Source of the DNA: CAZQRW01 sp964596115
GTDB lineage: Bacteria > Hydrothermota > UBA3072 > B12-G15
DNA length: 31,133 nt
Reading direction: 5' to 3'
Assembly (NCBI GenBank): GCA_964596115.1
Contig: CAZQRW010000023.1
Location: 1-31,133 of the forward strand
Below the pieces are notes generated by a model. That model saw only the letters and a program-made list of their open reading frames with translations, did no database searches and was not told where the DNA came from. This document shows positions 8,062 through 16,064 of the stretch, piece after piece; position 1 is the first letter of the stretch, and each line of letters starts with the position of its first letter. The translations under genes were made by a program, and so were the position numbers.

Positions 8062-9049
8062 TTTTCTCCTCCAGCATTTTTAAAACAACTTCTACTATCT
8101 TTGGGTCGAATTGCTTACCGCTATTTTCCTTCAATTCCTGTATAATCTTTTGATGAGTCATTGTGGACCTGTATGGTCTCTTTGATGACATTGCTTCAAT
8201 GGAATCAGCAATAGCAATAATTCTTGCAAAAAGAGGGATATTTTCACCTTTAAGACCATTGGGAAAACCTTTTCCATCGTATCTTTCATGGTGATGCAAA
8301 ATGGCATTTATAATATCTTCATCCTCTATTATGGGTTTTAATATTTCAACACCTGTTACGGGATGTTTCTTTACCTTTTCATATTCTTCCGCTGTAAGTT
8401 TGGCAGGTTTTAGTAGAATGTTATCAGGTACACCTATCTTTCCGATATCATGAAGTAGAGCAGCAATAGAAAGAGCCTGGATTTTCTTATTGTCCAATCC
8501 CAATTTCCCCCCAATTTTTTTAGCAAGTTTAGCTACATTTTCTGAATGGTCCTTGTGGTATGCATCCTTCGCTTCCAGGGTCTTTATAAGTGAGGTAATT
8601 GCTTTTAAATATAGATTCTTTATTTTCTGCGATTCTTCTCTGATCTTTGACTCAAGAAATTTCTGATAATCCTTTTTCATCTTTATAAACGAGTTTCGAT
8701 CCTCAACTTTTTTCAGAATTGATCTTATTTCTTCTATTTCTATGGGCTTAATTATATAGTCAAAAGCCCCTAATCTCATAGCCCTTCTCACTATATCAAT
8801 ATCTTCTACACCTGTAATCATCACGACTGAAATATCTGGATCCATTGTCTTTAGTATTTTGAGTACCTTTATACCATCTATGTCAGGCAGCCCGATGTCA
8901 AGTAGAAGACAATCGAAGGTATTGTTTCTGAAAAGAGATATAGCCTCTTTTCCGTACCCTGTCCCAATAGAAGAGTGCCCTATTTTATCAAGACTTCTTT
9001 GAAGAAGATTCCTTATCGATTCGTCGTCATCAACAACCATAATGTTCAT
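8054..9049 (-). CDS. Response regulator with HD-GYP phosphodiesterase domain
   Basis: 331 residues from ATG 9049. The receiver domain has acidic residues Asp7-Asp9, phospho-acceptor Asp51, Thr79 and Lys101. A charged helical linker (about 113-150) leads to the HD-GYP domain, with HD at 200-201 (LLHDIGKIG), HHHE at 251-254 and GFP (260-262) where the name-giving GYP usually stands. The family hydrolyses cyclic di-GMP to lower its level. An extended frame reaches 9088, but that start lies upstream of the -35 element at 9079-9084, so 9049 is preferred. The predicted transcription start falls on or next to this ATG, and no Shine-Dalgarno site is visible. Confidence 0.9.
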   Translation of the reverse strand: MNIMVVDDDESIRNLLQRSLDKIGHSSIGTGYGKEAISLFRNNTFDCLLLDIGLPDIDGIKVLKILKTMDPDISVVMITGVEDIDIVRRAMRLGAFDYIIKPIEIEEIRSILKKVEDRNSFIKMKKDYQKFLESKIREESQKIKNLYLKAITSLIKTLEAKDAYHKDHSENVAKLAKKIGGKLGLDNKKIQALSIAALLHDIGKIGVPDNILLKPAKLTAEEYEKVKKHPVTGVEILKPIIEDEDIINAILHHHERYDGKGFPNGLKGENIPLFARIIAIADSIEAMSSKRPYRSTMTHQKIIQELKENSGKQFDPKIVEVVLKMLEEKNG

Positions 9050-9055
9050 ATGATT

Positions 9056-9084
9056 ATAATAATTAAAAAATCGGGTTTTGTCAA
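9056..9084 (-). promoter_or_regulatory. Vegetative promoter of the HD-GYP/NtrC operon
   Basis: Minus strand TTGACA (9084-9079), a 17-nt spacer, then TATTAT (9061-9056). A TATAAT is also present 3 nt further downstream, with a 20-nt spacer. Either choice places transcription start at about 9046-9050, on the ATG itself. Confidence 0.65.
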
Positions 9085-9194
9085 GCAATTTTTACATATG
9101 GTAAAAAATTAAGTATGCAGCTTAAGTTAATAGACTTATTTTCAATCAAGTAGAATTAGAATGATTTTTTTAGTTATATTTATGGAGGTGAAAA

Positions 9195-9485
9195 ATGATT
9201 GCTTTAATTATGATGATGGGAACTGTAAATGTTGATAACTCAAGGGCAGTTGCAGAGGCAAGGCTACTCTTTATTTTCCCAAAGAGCAGTTTCGTCAATT
9301 ATTTTGAACAGGATTCCACATTCACAATAGAGGATACAATTGAGGATTCTGTTATGAGTAAGGATAGTTTATGGGTGAAGATATTTACTCCGGATAGTAT
9401 TATTCAGATAAGGTTAAGTTCCAAAAAAGTAAAGGAGGGGCTTTGGATAAAAGGGCTAACAGAGTCTGGGAAATCGGTGAAATAG
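9195..9485 (+). CDS. Small unknown protein, first gene of the kinase operon
   Basis: 96 residues, not recognised. A clean GGAGG lies 6 nt before the ATG at 9195. The N-terminus (MIALIMMMGTV) is short and hydrophobic and could be a weak signal or anchor, perhaps with cleavage after AVAEA. The rest is rich in Ser, Asp and Lys and predicted mostly strand (TFTIEDTIEDSV, SLWVKIFTPDSIIQIRLSSKKV). Its last 43 nt overlap the start of the PilS-like kinase, which suggests coupled translation and a functional link, possibly as an extracytoplasmic input or accessory factor; that is a guess. Confidence 0.65.
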   Translation: MIALIMMMGTVNVDNSRAVAEARLLFIFPKSSFVNYFEQDSTFTIEDTIEDSVMSKDSLWVKIFTPDSIIQIRLSSKKVKEGLWIKGLTESGKSVK

Positions 9486-11026
9486 ATTTTTTTATTATTT
9501 TTAGGTGGCTACTTATCCTTCTGGTTTTATTCCTCACAGGTTATAACTCGGCGGGATGGAGTAGATTTACTCTTTCTTACAAAATTGCAGTAATATACGT
9601 AGTTTTCAATGTGGTCATAAGATTTAAATTCTTCAATTTTTTAAAAAAAGATTCTTTTCTTTTTCTGATTTACTTTTTTGATATAATTTTTGTTTCTGTA
9701 GCCCTATATACGAGTGGGGGGATAGATCAAACATTTTATGTTTTTTATTTTCTTACCATCTTGATGGCCTCTATTAACAGTGGATTAAAGTCATCTATAC
9801 CCGTGGCTATCATAAGTTCCTTTATATATATCTGGATCACAGGCTTGAGTAAAGATCTTGGATTTAGCCTATTCCGTGACCCATCATATCTTATGAGAAT
9901 TCCATTCCTTTTCTTAATGGCATTTATGAGTGGCTTGTGGAAGGATATAATGGATAGAAAAATAAAGACGAAGGAAAAAGAAAATAAGGAAACTATAAAA
10001 AAACTTAAAGGATTTTATGAAAATGTAATTAACTCCGTGACAAGTGGCATTGTGGTAATAAATAATAAAGGTGAAATAATTCTTACAAATCCTTCATACA
10101 ATAAACTCATTCGTGATGGTATAGATGCTGAACCCATACTTGAAGGGATAAAGATATCACAAAAAAAGAGGGTAGAATTTACAACCTCATTCAAAGAAAA
10201 AAGTGGAAGAATTTTGACTCTTATAACATCTTTTTTAAAAGATTCCGGGGGAAGAATCAATGGTAGTATAGGTATTGTTAGCGATATTACCAAGGAGAAG
10301 GAGATGGAGACAGAACTCGAACATTCAAAGCACCTTGCCTATCTTGGGAAAATGGCGTCTTTTATAGCCCATGAAATAAGAAATCCACTGGGAGTAATAA
10401 GAGGAATGAGCCAGTTAATTGAGATGAAGAGTAATGATGGTATAGATGGATATGTAGATAAAATAAAGGAAAATGCGGATAGAATAGACGGGATAATCGA
10501 TGATATCCTTGATATTGCAAAGAGGGAAGATGGAAAGAAAGAAATTGTCAATATTGCAGAAGTGATGAGGGATGTCATATCCTCACTTAGAGAAAATGAG
10601 AAATACAGAAATTCAGATATAAAGTTAAAGGTAGATGAGGAAATTATCGTGGAAGGAGATAAAGAAAGGTTAAGACGGGTGTTTAATAACATAATTTCAA
10701 ACGGTATAGAAATAAAGGGAGAGGATGCAGAAGTAAGAATAGCAATTTATAAGGAGAAGGAGAATGGTTATGTAGATATAAAAGATAATGGCCCTGGCAT
10801 ACCTGAAGATAAAGTTGAAAAAATTTTTGAACCCTTCTTTTCAACAAAAGAGGGTGGGACGGGATTAGGACTGGCAATAGTTAAGAAGATACTTACCGAA
10901 CATAAAGGGAAAATAAAGGTATTTTCAAGGTTGGGAGAAGGGGCTCTCTTTAGAGTCATACTCCCCATTCGAAAATCAAAAGGGAAGGAAAAGGAGGTGC
11001 AGAATGAAGGCACTTATAGTAGATGA
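9443..11026 (+). CDS. PilS-like membrane sensor histidine kinase
   Basis: 527 residues. Six membrane segments (about 14-33, 45-62, 72-90, 97-112, 117-134, 152-168) match the PilS-type sensor layout. A PAS domain follows (about 188-285, ending in VSDITKEKE). The dimerisation domain has the phospho-acceptor His310 in FIAHEIRNPL. The ATPase domain is intact: N-box RRVFNNIISNGIE, G1 DNGPG at 448-452, F-box IFEPFF, and G2 GGTGLGL at 471-477. The start is TTG at 9443, with AGGAGG 4 nt upstream, lying inside the preceding gene. The C-terminus overlaps the lone receiver gene by 23 nt. Likely partners are that receiver and/or the divergent NtrC-type regulator. Confidence 0.92.
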   Translation: MDKRANRVWEIGEIDFFIIFRWLLILLVLFLTGYNSAGWSRFTLSYKIAVIYVVFNVVIRFKFFNFLKKDSFLFLIYFFDIIFVSVALYTSGGIDQTFYVFYFLTILMASINSGLKSSIPVAIISSFIYIWITGLSKDLGFSLFRDPSYLMRIPFLFLMAFMSGLWKDIMDRKIKTKEKENKETIKKLKGFYENVINSVTSGIVVINNKGEIILTNPSYNKLIRDGIDAEPILEGIKISQKKRVEFTTSFKEKSGRILTLITSFLKDSGGRINGSIGIVSDITKEKEMETELEHSKHLAYLGKMASFIAHEIRNPLGVIRGMSQLIEMKSNDGIDGYVDKIKENADRIDGIIDDILDIAKREDGKKEIVNIAEVMRDVISSLRENEKYRNSDIKLKVDEEIIVEGDKERLRRVFNNIISNGIEIKGEDAEVRIAIYKEKENGYVDIKDNGPGIPEDKVEKIFEPFFSTKEGGTGLGLAIVKKILTEHKGKIKVFSRLGEGALFRVILPIRKSKGKEKEVQNEGTYSR

Positions 11027-11366
11027 TGAACCTTCAATCAGGTATCTTTTCTCAGAGTTTTTAAAACTAAAGGGAATTGAAGCCGATGAAGCGATAGATG
11101 GCTTTGAAGGCATCAAAAAGTTTCATGAGAATGGATATGATCTACTAATTCTTGATATTAAGATGGGCGAAAAACATGGTATTGAGGTGCTGGAAGATAT
11201 AAGACGACAAGGATACAAAACACCTGTAATTGTATGTACTGCCTATAAACACCTTAAGGAAGATGTGATGATAGTTTCAGATGAGAAGGTAGCCTTTATG
11301 TCTAAGCCTGTCGATCTTCAAGAACTCTGGAAGGTGATAAAAGATCTGACAAAAAATGGAAATTAA
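11004..11366 (+). CDS. Stand-alone receiver (Spo0F/CheY-like)
   Basis: 120 residues consisting only of a receiver domain. Acidic pocket Asp7/Asp8, phospho-acceptor Asp51 (LLILDIKMG), Thr in IVCTAY and Lys in FMSKPVD are all present. There is no output domain, so it can only pass on phosphate or act by protein contact. AAGGAGG precedes the ATG. It overlaps the kinase upstream by 23 nt and the degenerate kinase downstream by 11 nt, so the three are probably made together. In a relay it would be the Spo0F-like intermediate. Confidence 0.92.
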   Translation: MKALIVDDEPSIRYLFSEFLKLKGIEADEAIDGFEGIKKFHENGYDLLILDIKMGEKHGIEVLEDIRRQGYKTPVIVCTAYKHLKEDVMIVSDEKVAFMSKPVDLQELWKVIKDLTKNGN

Positions 11367-12783
11367 AGAGGTTACATTCAGGGATACACTGGCAAGGATA
11401 CTCGATCTTGCACAGGGATTGCTCCAGAGTGAGGCAGCAACAATATTTCTTCTTGATAAGAAAAAAAATGAACTTGTCTTCGAGATCGTAAGTGGTTCTG
11501 AGTCTGAAAAATTAAGGGGAAAAAGACTCAAAGTAGGAGAGGGCATCGCTGGTAGGACAGTCATTGAAGGGAGAGGAAAAGTTGTTGTCAAGGCACAGAC
11601 TCATCCAGATTTTGCCAAAAAATTTGATAGAAATACAGGATTTAGAACGCAATCTCTCCTTACCGCTCCGTTAAGAATAAAGGACGATATAATAGGCGTT
11701 ATTGAACTTGTCAATAAAAGAAATGGAATATATAATAATTCAGATCTTAAGGCCCTGGAACAATTTGCAGAAAGTACATCTTCAATCTTAGAAACCTCCT
11801 TATTATATGAAAGAATAGAGCAGGCAGAGCGATTTCTTGGTGACATACTGGATTCTATTCCAAACCCTATAATTATTCTTAACGAAGATGGAAAAATAAT
11901 AAAAACAAATAAAATCTTTCGTTCTAAATTTAATGGATACAATGCGGATATGTTAAAGAGTAAGATAAAAGCCGCTGCTGTGAAAAATCCACCAACAATT
12001 ATCATAAGGAAAGGGGTATTTGAGATCCATAGTTCTCAGTCACAGGAGATAGATGAAGAAGGAAATATTGAACACTACAGCATATTTTTATTAAACGAAA
12101 TAACGGAAAAGATTAAATTGGCAGAAATAGAAGCAGAAAAGAGGATAAGGGAGCACACCATTGCTGGTCTTTCGCATTATATGGCAAACCCTCTTACACC
12201 CATAAAGGGTATTTCCCAACTTATTATGGAAGAAAATCTGGATGAAAAACAAATTGGTAGATATATCTCAAGAATATATAAAGAGGCATGCAGGATGGAA
12301 GAAATTCTTACTCTTTTTACCACCTATACAGGGTCTTTTTATGAAGGAAAAAGAAGCAAAACAGATATAGTAGATTTGTTAAATGAATTAAAGAAAAGGC
12401 ACAAATGGATTAATCTAAGGTATGATAAAGATGGATATAAACTAAATATAGAAAAAAATAAAGTTTTCATTGCCCTTTCCAATTTTTTAATATACCTTAA
12501 AGAAAATGGTCTGCAGATTATTACTTTAAAAGAGGAATGTAATGGCAATAGGGTTATTCTTGAATTTCGCGGATTAGAGGAGCATATTACAAACAAAATC
12601 AAGGATACCTTGGATTCACCGGAGATTTTCTCAGACCCTTTATCAAGTGACAGTGATATAGAAAAGATCAGGTTACTGATATTTAAAAACATAATTGAGA
12701 AGAATGGGGGGGAGATAGATATCAACAATCACAGTACAAGGGTAACGTTTAATAATGCAGAGGATCACCTTGCCAAAATATAA
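11356..12783 (+). CDS. GAF-PAS histidine-kinase-like protein with degenerate ATPase domain
   Basis: 475 residues. GAF domain at about 8-150 (SEAATIFLLDKKKNELVF, GIAGRTVIEG, VIELVNKRNG). PAS domain at about 158-255. A DHp-like helical hairpin holds His274 in GLSHYMANPLTPIKG, keeping the phospho-acceptor and NPL turn but with Tyr replacing the usual Glu. The last 130 residues align with a HATPase domain in outline (N-box-like ALSNFLIYLKENG; IIEKNGGEIDI near the end), but the G1 box reads RGLEEH (405-410) and the G2 region SDSDIEKIRL, so ATP binding is probably lost. This is the make-up expected of a Spo0B-like phosphotransferase or a pseudokinase regulator. No obvious terminator follows; a new promoter starts at 12800. 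Confidence 0.85.
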   Translation: MEIKEVTFRDTLARILDLAQGLLQSEAATIFLLDKKKNELVFEIVSGSESEKLRGKRLKVGEGIAGRTVIEGRGKVVVKAQTHPDFAKKFDRNTGFRTQSLLTAPLRIKDDIIGVIELVNKRNGIYNNSDLKALEQFAESTSSILETSLLYERIEQAERFLGDILDSIPNPIIILNEDGKIIKTNKIFRSKFNGYNADMLKSKIKAAAVKNPPTIIIRKGVFEIHSSQSQEIDEEGNIEHYSIFLLNEITEKIKLAEIEAEKRIREHTIAGLSHYMANPLTPIKGISQLIMEENLDEKQIGRYISRIYKEACRMEEILTLFTTYTGSFYEGKRSKTDIVDLLNELKKRHKWINLRYDKDGYKLNIEKNKVFIALSNFLIYLKENGLQIITLKEECNGNRVILEFRGLEEHITNKIKDTLDSPEIFSDPLSSDSDIEKIRLLIFKNIIEKNGGEIDINNHSTRVTFNNAEDHLAKI

Positions 12784-12799
12784 ATCCCGGATTTCGATA

Positions 12800-12828
12800 T
12801 TGACATTTAGAAAATTTGGGTTTAATAT
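12800..12828 (+). promoter_or_regulatory. Internal promoter before the second kinase
   Basis: TTGACA (12800-12805), a 17-nt spacer, TAATAT (12823-12828). Transcription would start near 12835, 22 nt before the next ATG. It splits the kinase cluster into two transcription units or gives extra output of the last two genes. Confidence 0.6.
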
Positions 12829-12856
12829 ATTCACAATAAATAAGTAGAATGTTGGT

Positions 12857-14716
12857 ATGGATAATCTGAAAAGGAAAAAATCTTTTAAACAAAATAGAGT
12901 AGAACAGATGAGACTTTTAGAGACCGCATTTGAAAATATGGAAATCGGTTTAGCGATTATTGATGAGGATAAAAATATAATTTTGTCTAATCCACAATTT
13001 AGATCCTTCTTTCCTAACATTACATCCATCGCTAAAAATAAAGTATTGAATGAATTTTTTAGATCGTCCTTTAAAAAATTGAAATCAAATAGGAGATACA
13101 TTACATCAATGAAAGCTGAGAAAAAAACTCTCAGGGTTGTTATATACAGAATGAAAACTGGGGATTACGCATTTGTGGTAAGTAATATGTCAAAGGTAGA
13201 GAGACAGGATATTTTTTTCCATACCCTCATTGACCTTTATGAATACTTCTTTAACAGACGCACCACCATCCCGAAAATGATGGAGAGGATTATAGACGAT
13301 CTATCCAAATTTAGTGGTTTTGAAAGAGGTATCATCCGTTTATTTGATGAAGATGGAAAAACGAAGTATCTTTCTACATTTGGAATTGAGAATGTTAAAA
13401 GTACTGATATTCCAAGGGAAGCATTGGATTACTTCCTTCAGGATAAATTCAAGTATGGAAGTTTCTATTATATACCATACTCAGAGAGAAAAAAGATTAA
13501 ATCGTTAAATACGGATTTTCTTACACCAAGTAAAAAAGGAGAGGAGATATTTAAAGGAAAATGGCATCCACATGACATATTGATTGCCCCTGTGAAAAGG
13601 GGAGACAAATTGCTTGGTATTTTGAGCTTTGACGATCCATTATCGGGAAGGGTTCCCACTGAGGAAGAGCTTCAACCAATTGCGGTTTTCGTTCATATGA
13701 TCACGGAATTTGTCGATACGATGCAGGGAATAAGGAAGATAGAAGACACTGAGAAACAGGTTAAGGATATATTTGAGAATCTTGATGAGGGTATTGTTGT
13801 AATTGATGAAAATCAACATATCATATTCTCCAATTCTCTTGGAAGAAAGATTTGGGGAGAGCCCAAATTAATCAGCTTTGAGGAGGAGGAGATCAGAAAG
13901 GAATTCTTCATTGATATAGGTGGCAGAAAAAGAAATATATTGACTTATTCAAAAAGGATTAATTCGTATGTAATGTATGTTTTTATTGATATAACAGATA
14001 AAAAAAGAAAGGATGAACACTATAAAAATACGCAGAGGCTTGCCCAGCTGGGAGAACTCTCTGCAGGGATTGCACATGAAATAAATAACCCCTTACAATC
14101 AATAGTTGGCTATGCACAACTTCTGAAGGAGGTTGTTTCTAAGAGTGAAAGAAAGGAACTGATAGAGTACAGTAACTTGATCTTGAGTTCAGCTATGAGG
14201 GCGAAGAAGGTTGTAGATTTTCTTGCATCCTTTGGAAGTGAACTGTCAATACAAGAAAAAACAATCTATAACATTTCAAAGCCAATAAAAGATGCCTATG
14301 GAATAATAAATAATTATGGAGAACTTGGTGATATCAGGTTATCGTACTATATAGATAATGATTTTACGATTGAGGGGAACCCATCACAGATGACCGAGGC
14401 TATTATTAATCTATTGCAAAACAGCGTTGAATCGATAAAACGAGGCCATAAAGGTAATAAAATAAATATTTCTACATATACAGCAAAGGATAAGGGAATA
14501 ATTGAGATAGAGGATAACGGTGTCGGGATAGAAGACTCAGAAACAGGAAAAATTTTTGATACATTTTACACAACCAAAAAAGGTGGTGCAGGCTTGGGTC
14601 TTGGCATTGTCAGGAGAATAGTTACGCTGCATAAGGGGAAGATAGAACTTGTTAAACATACAGGTAGCGTTCTTTTTAGAATTACACTCCCAATATCAAA
14701 GGAGGAAGATAATTAA
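12857..14716 (+). CDS. Soluble PAS-GAF-PAS sensor histidine kinase
   Basis: 619 residues without membrane segments. PAS-like domain at about 20-112 (FENMEIGLAIIDEDKNIILSN), GAF-like domain at about 125-290 (FERGIIRLFDEDGK, GILSFDDPLSG), and a second PAS at 300-382 (ENLDEGIVVIDENQHIIFSN). The DHp domain has His407 in SAGIAHEINNPL. The ATPase domain is complete: N-box EAIINLLQNSVES, G1 EDNGVG around 552-557, G2 GGAGLGLG around 576-583. It is a cytoplasmic kinase sensing an unknown small ligand or redox state. The ATG at 12857 has only a weak ribosome site. The end carries the AAGGAGG that would serve the following receiver. Confidence 0.92.
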   Translation: MDNLKRKKSFKQNRVEQMRLLETAFENMEIGLAIIDEDKNIILSNPQFRSFFPNITSIAKNKVLNEFFRSSFKKLKSNRRYITSMKAEKKTLRVVIYRMKTGDYAFVVSNMSKVERQDIFFHTLIDLYEYFFNRRTTIPKMMERIIDDLSKFSGFERGIIRLFDEDGKTKYLSTFGIENVKSTDIPREALDYFLQDKFKYGSFYYIPYSERKKIKSLNTDFLTPSKKGEEIFKGKWHPHDILIAPVKRGDKLLGILSFDDPLSGRVPTEEELQPIAVFVHMITEFVDTMQGIRKIEDTEKQVKDIFENLDEGIVVIDENQHIIFSNSLGRKIWGEPKLISFEEEEIRKEFFIDIGGRKRNILTYSKRINSYVMYVFIDITDKKRKDEHYKNTQRLAQLGELSAGIAHEINNPLQSIVGYAQLLKEVVSKSERKELIEYSNLILSSAMRAKKVVDFLASFGSELSIQEKTIYNISKPIKDAYGIINNYGELGDIRLSYYIDNDFTIEGNPSQMTEAIINLLQNSVESIKRGHKGNKINISTYTAKDKGIIEIEDNGVGIEDSETGKIFDTFYTTKKGGAGLGLGIVRRIVTLHKGKIELVKHTGSVLFRITLPISKEEDN

Positions 14717-15086
14717 AAAAAGAAAAATAAAAAATGTTTTAATAATTGACGATGAGATAATGATAATAAACCTGTTCAAAAGGATACTTGAAAGTATGGG
14801 CTATAATGTGCAATGTGCATCAAGTGGTGAAGAAGGGTTGAAGATATTACAAAATAATATTTTTGACCTTATCTTTCTTGATATAAGAATGCCCGGTATG
14901 GATGGATATGCGGTTTTCAATAGTATGGATAAAGAAAATCAAGATAATGTTGTTTTCCTTTCGGGAGATACCTTGAGTCCAGAGGCTTATCTCTTCTCTA
15001 AAAGACATAATGTTCCATTCATAAAAAAGCCCATTGGTATAGATGAACTGAGGAATTTTCTTTCAGACATTTCCTCCAATTCCTGA
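14712..15086 (+). CDS. Second stand-alone receiver domain protein
   Basis: About 124 residues, receiver only: acidic pocket in VLIIDDE, phospho-acceptor Asp in LIFLDIRMPGMDG, Ser in VFLSGD, Lys in FIKKPIG. The start is uncertain. No ATG, GTG or TTG lies between the kinase's Shine-Dalgarno-like AAGGAGG (14699-14705) and the conserved core. An ATT at 14712, overlapping the kinase stop and spaced 6 nt from AAGGAGG, is the best-placed start. The alternative is a TTG at 14649 that adds about 21 non-conserved residues inside the kinase gene. The partner is most likely the kinase immediately upstream. Confidence 0.8.
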   Translation: MKKRKIKNVLIIDDEIMIINLFKRILESMGYNVQCASSGEEGLKILQNNIFDLIFLDIRMPGMDGYAVFNSMDKENQDNVVFLSGDTLSPEAYLFSKRHNVPFIKKPIGIDELRNFLSDISSNS

Positions 15087-15091
15087 ATTGG
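15076..15091 (+). terminator. Weak hairpin at the end of the second kinase operon
   Basis: CCAATTC-CT-GAATTGG is a perfect inverted repeat across the receiver stop codon, followed by TATCTGGTTTT. The T-run is poor, so a terminator role is only possible. Confidence 0.3.
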
Positions 15092-15207
15092 TATCTGGTT
15101 TTGCCGATATTCTTGAGAGGGTCTAAAGAGATGGATATCAGACATTGTTCACCAGGGTAGCCGTTTTCTCTTATATCCTTTAACTATTGCGATAAAAGAA
15201 TAAAAGG

Positions 15208-15235
15208 TTGACAATTATTTGTAAGGTTTTATCTT
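15208..15235 (+). promoter_or_regulatory. Vegetative promoter of the mrp-metal transporter operon
   Basis: Perfect TTGACA (15208-15213), a 16-nt spacer and TATCTT (15230-15235). The start near 15242 leaves a 13-nt leader containing AAGGAGG. Confidence 0.65.
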
Positions 15236-15254
15236 ATCTAAAAAAGGAGGAATA

Positions 15255-16064
15255 ATGGAAGATAAAAATATCAACTTGAACATCCAGAAAAAGAGAATGG
15301 AAAAAACGAAAAAGATAATGGTGTTTAGTGGAAAAGGTGGTGTTGGTAAAACAACCGTTGCAGCCAATCTCGCCTATGCCCTTGCCGTGGAGAAGGGGGC
15401 TGATGTTGGTGTAATGGATATTGATATTCATGGGCCTAATCTTCCAATGGTTTTGGGTATTGATAAAGAAAGATTAATGTCTATGAACAATAAAATAATT
15501 CCTGTAGCTGTGCTACCAAATCTAAAGGCAATTTCTATTGGCTTTCTTCTTGAGAACCAGGATACCGCGGTAATATGGAGAGGGCCTTTAAAAACAAAAC
15601 TTATAAGGCAATTTATAGACGATGTAGACTGGGGTGAACCTGAATATATGATAATAGACCTTCCACCTGGAACGGGTGATGAACCGCTTTCCATAGCGCA
15701 GGAGTTTCAGAATGTTGATGGCGCTATCATCGTTACCACCCCTCAGGAACTCAGCCTTCTCGATTCGAGGAAGGCAGTAGATTTTGCTAAGAAGTTAAAT
15801 ATACCGGTGATCGGTGTAATAGAAAATATGTCGGGTCTAAGATGCCCTCATTGTGGTAAGATGATATATCTATTCAAAGAGGGTGGGGGTGAAAAGGCGG
15901 CGAAACAATTAAATGTGCCGTTTCTTGGCAAGGTTCCTATTGATCCAGAAATTGTCGAGCTTACAGATAAGGGTGTGCCATTTATAAAGGCGCTGAAGGA
16001 CTCAGATACTTATAAGGCAATGATGGAGATTGTAGATAAGGTGGTTAAATTTTTTGTCAAATGA
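15255..16064 (+). CDS. mrp: Mrp/ApbC-type Fe-S cluster carrier ATPase
   Basis: 269 residues. Deviant Walker A GKGGVGKTT (26-34), the DIDIHGPNLP segment (55-64), IIDLPPGTGD (133-142) and the C-terminal CPHC (Cys197, Cys200), which binds a bridging [4Fe-4S] cluster in the dimer. The family delivers Fe-S clusters to apo-proteins in the cytoplasm using ATP. It leads an operon of six genes with overlapping ends, and its stop overlaps the next start by 4 nt. The company of a metal ABC transporter and a ferredoxin protein fits an iron or Fe-S theme. Confidence 0.93.
   Translation: MEDKNINLNIQKKRMEKTKKIMVFSGKGGVGKTTVAANLAYALAVEKGADVGVMDIDIHGPNLPMVLGIDKERLMSMNNKIIPVAVLPNLKAISIGFLLENQDTAVIWRGPLKTKLIRQFIDDVDWGEPEYMIIDLPPGTGDEPLSIAQEFQNVDGAIIVTTPQELSLLDSRKAVDFAKKLNIPVIGVIENMSGLRCPHCGKMIYLFKEGGGEKAAKQLNVPFLGKVPIDPEIVELTDKGVPFIKALKDSDTYKAMMEIVDKVVKFFVK

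Noticed and set aside
10339..10692. 117-codon open frame antisense to the PilS-like kinase
   Set aside because: Its Ser/Ile/Leu-rich composition is what reverse reading of an A/T-rich gene gives; no ribosome site or family resemblance. The same holds for the other long antisense frames, such as 11601-12005 and 12339-12728.
14649..14711. TTG start extending the second receiver by about 21 residues
   Set aside because: The added residues lie inside the kinase's ATPase domain coding region and do not belong to a receiver fold; the good ribosome site is downstream. Kept as an alternative, not as the call.
15090..15102. GG and GC pair resembling a sigma-54 promoter before mrp
   Set aside because: The spacing is 11 nt instead of 10, and a good vegetative promoter lies at 15208-15235.
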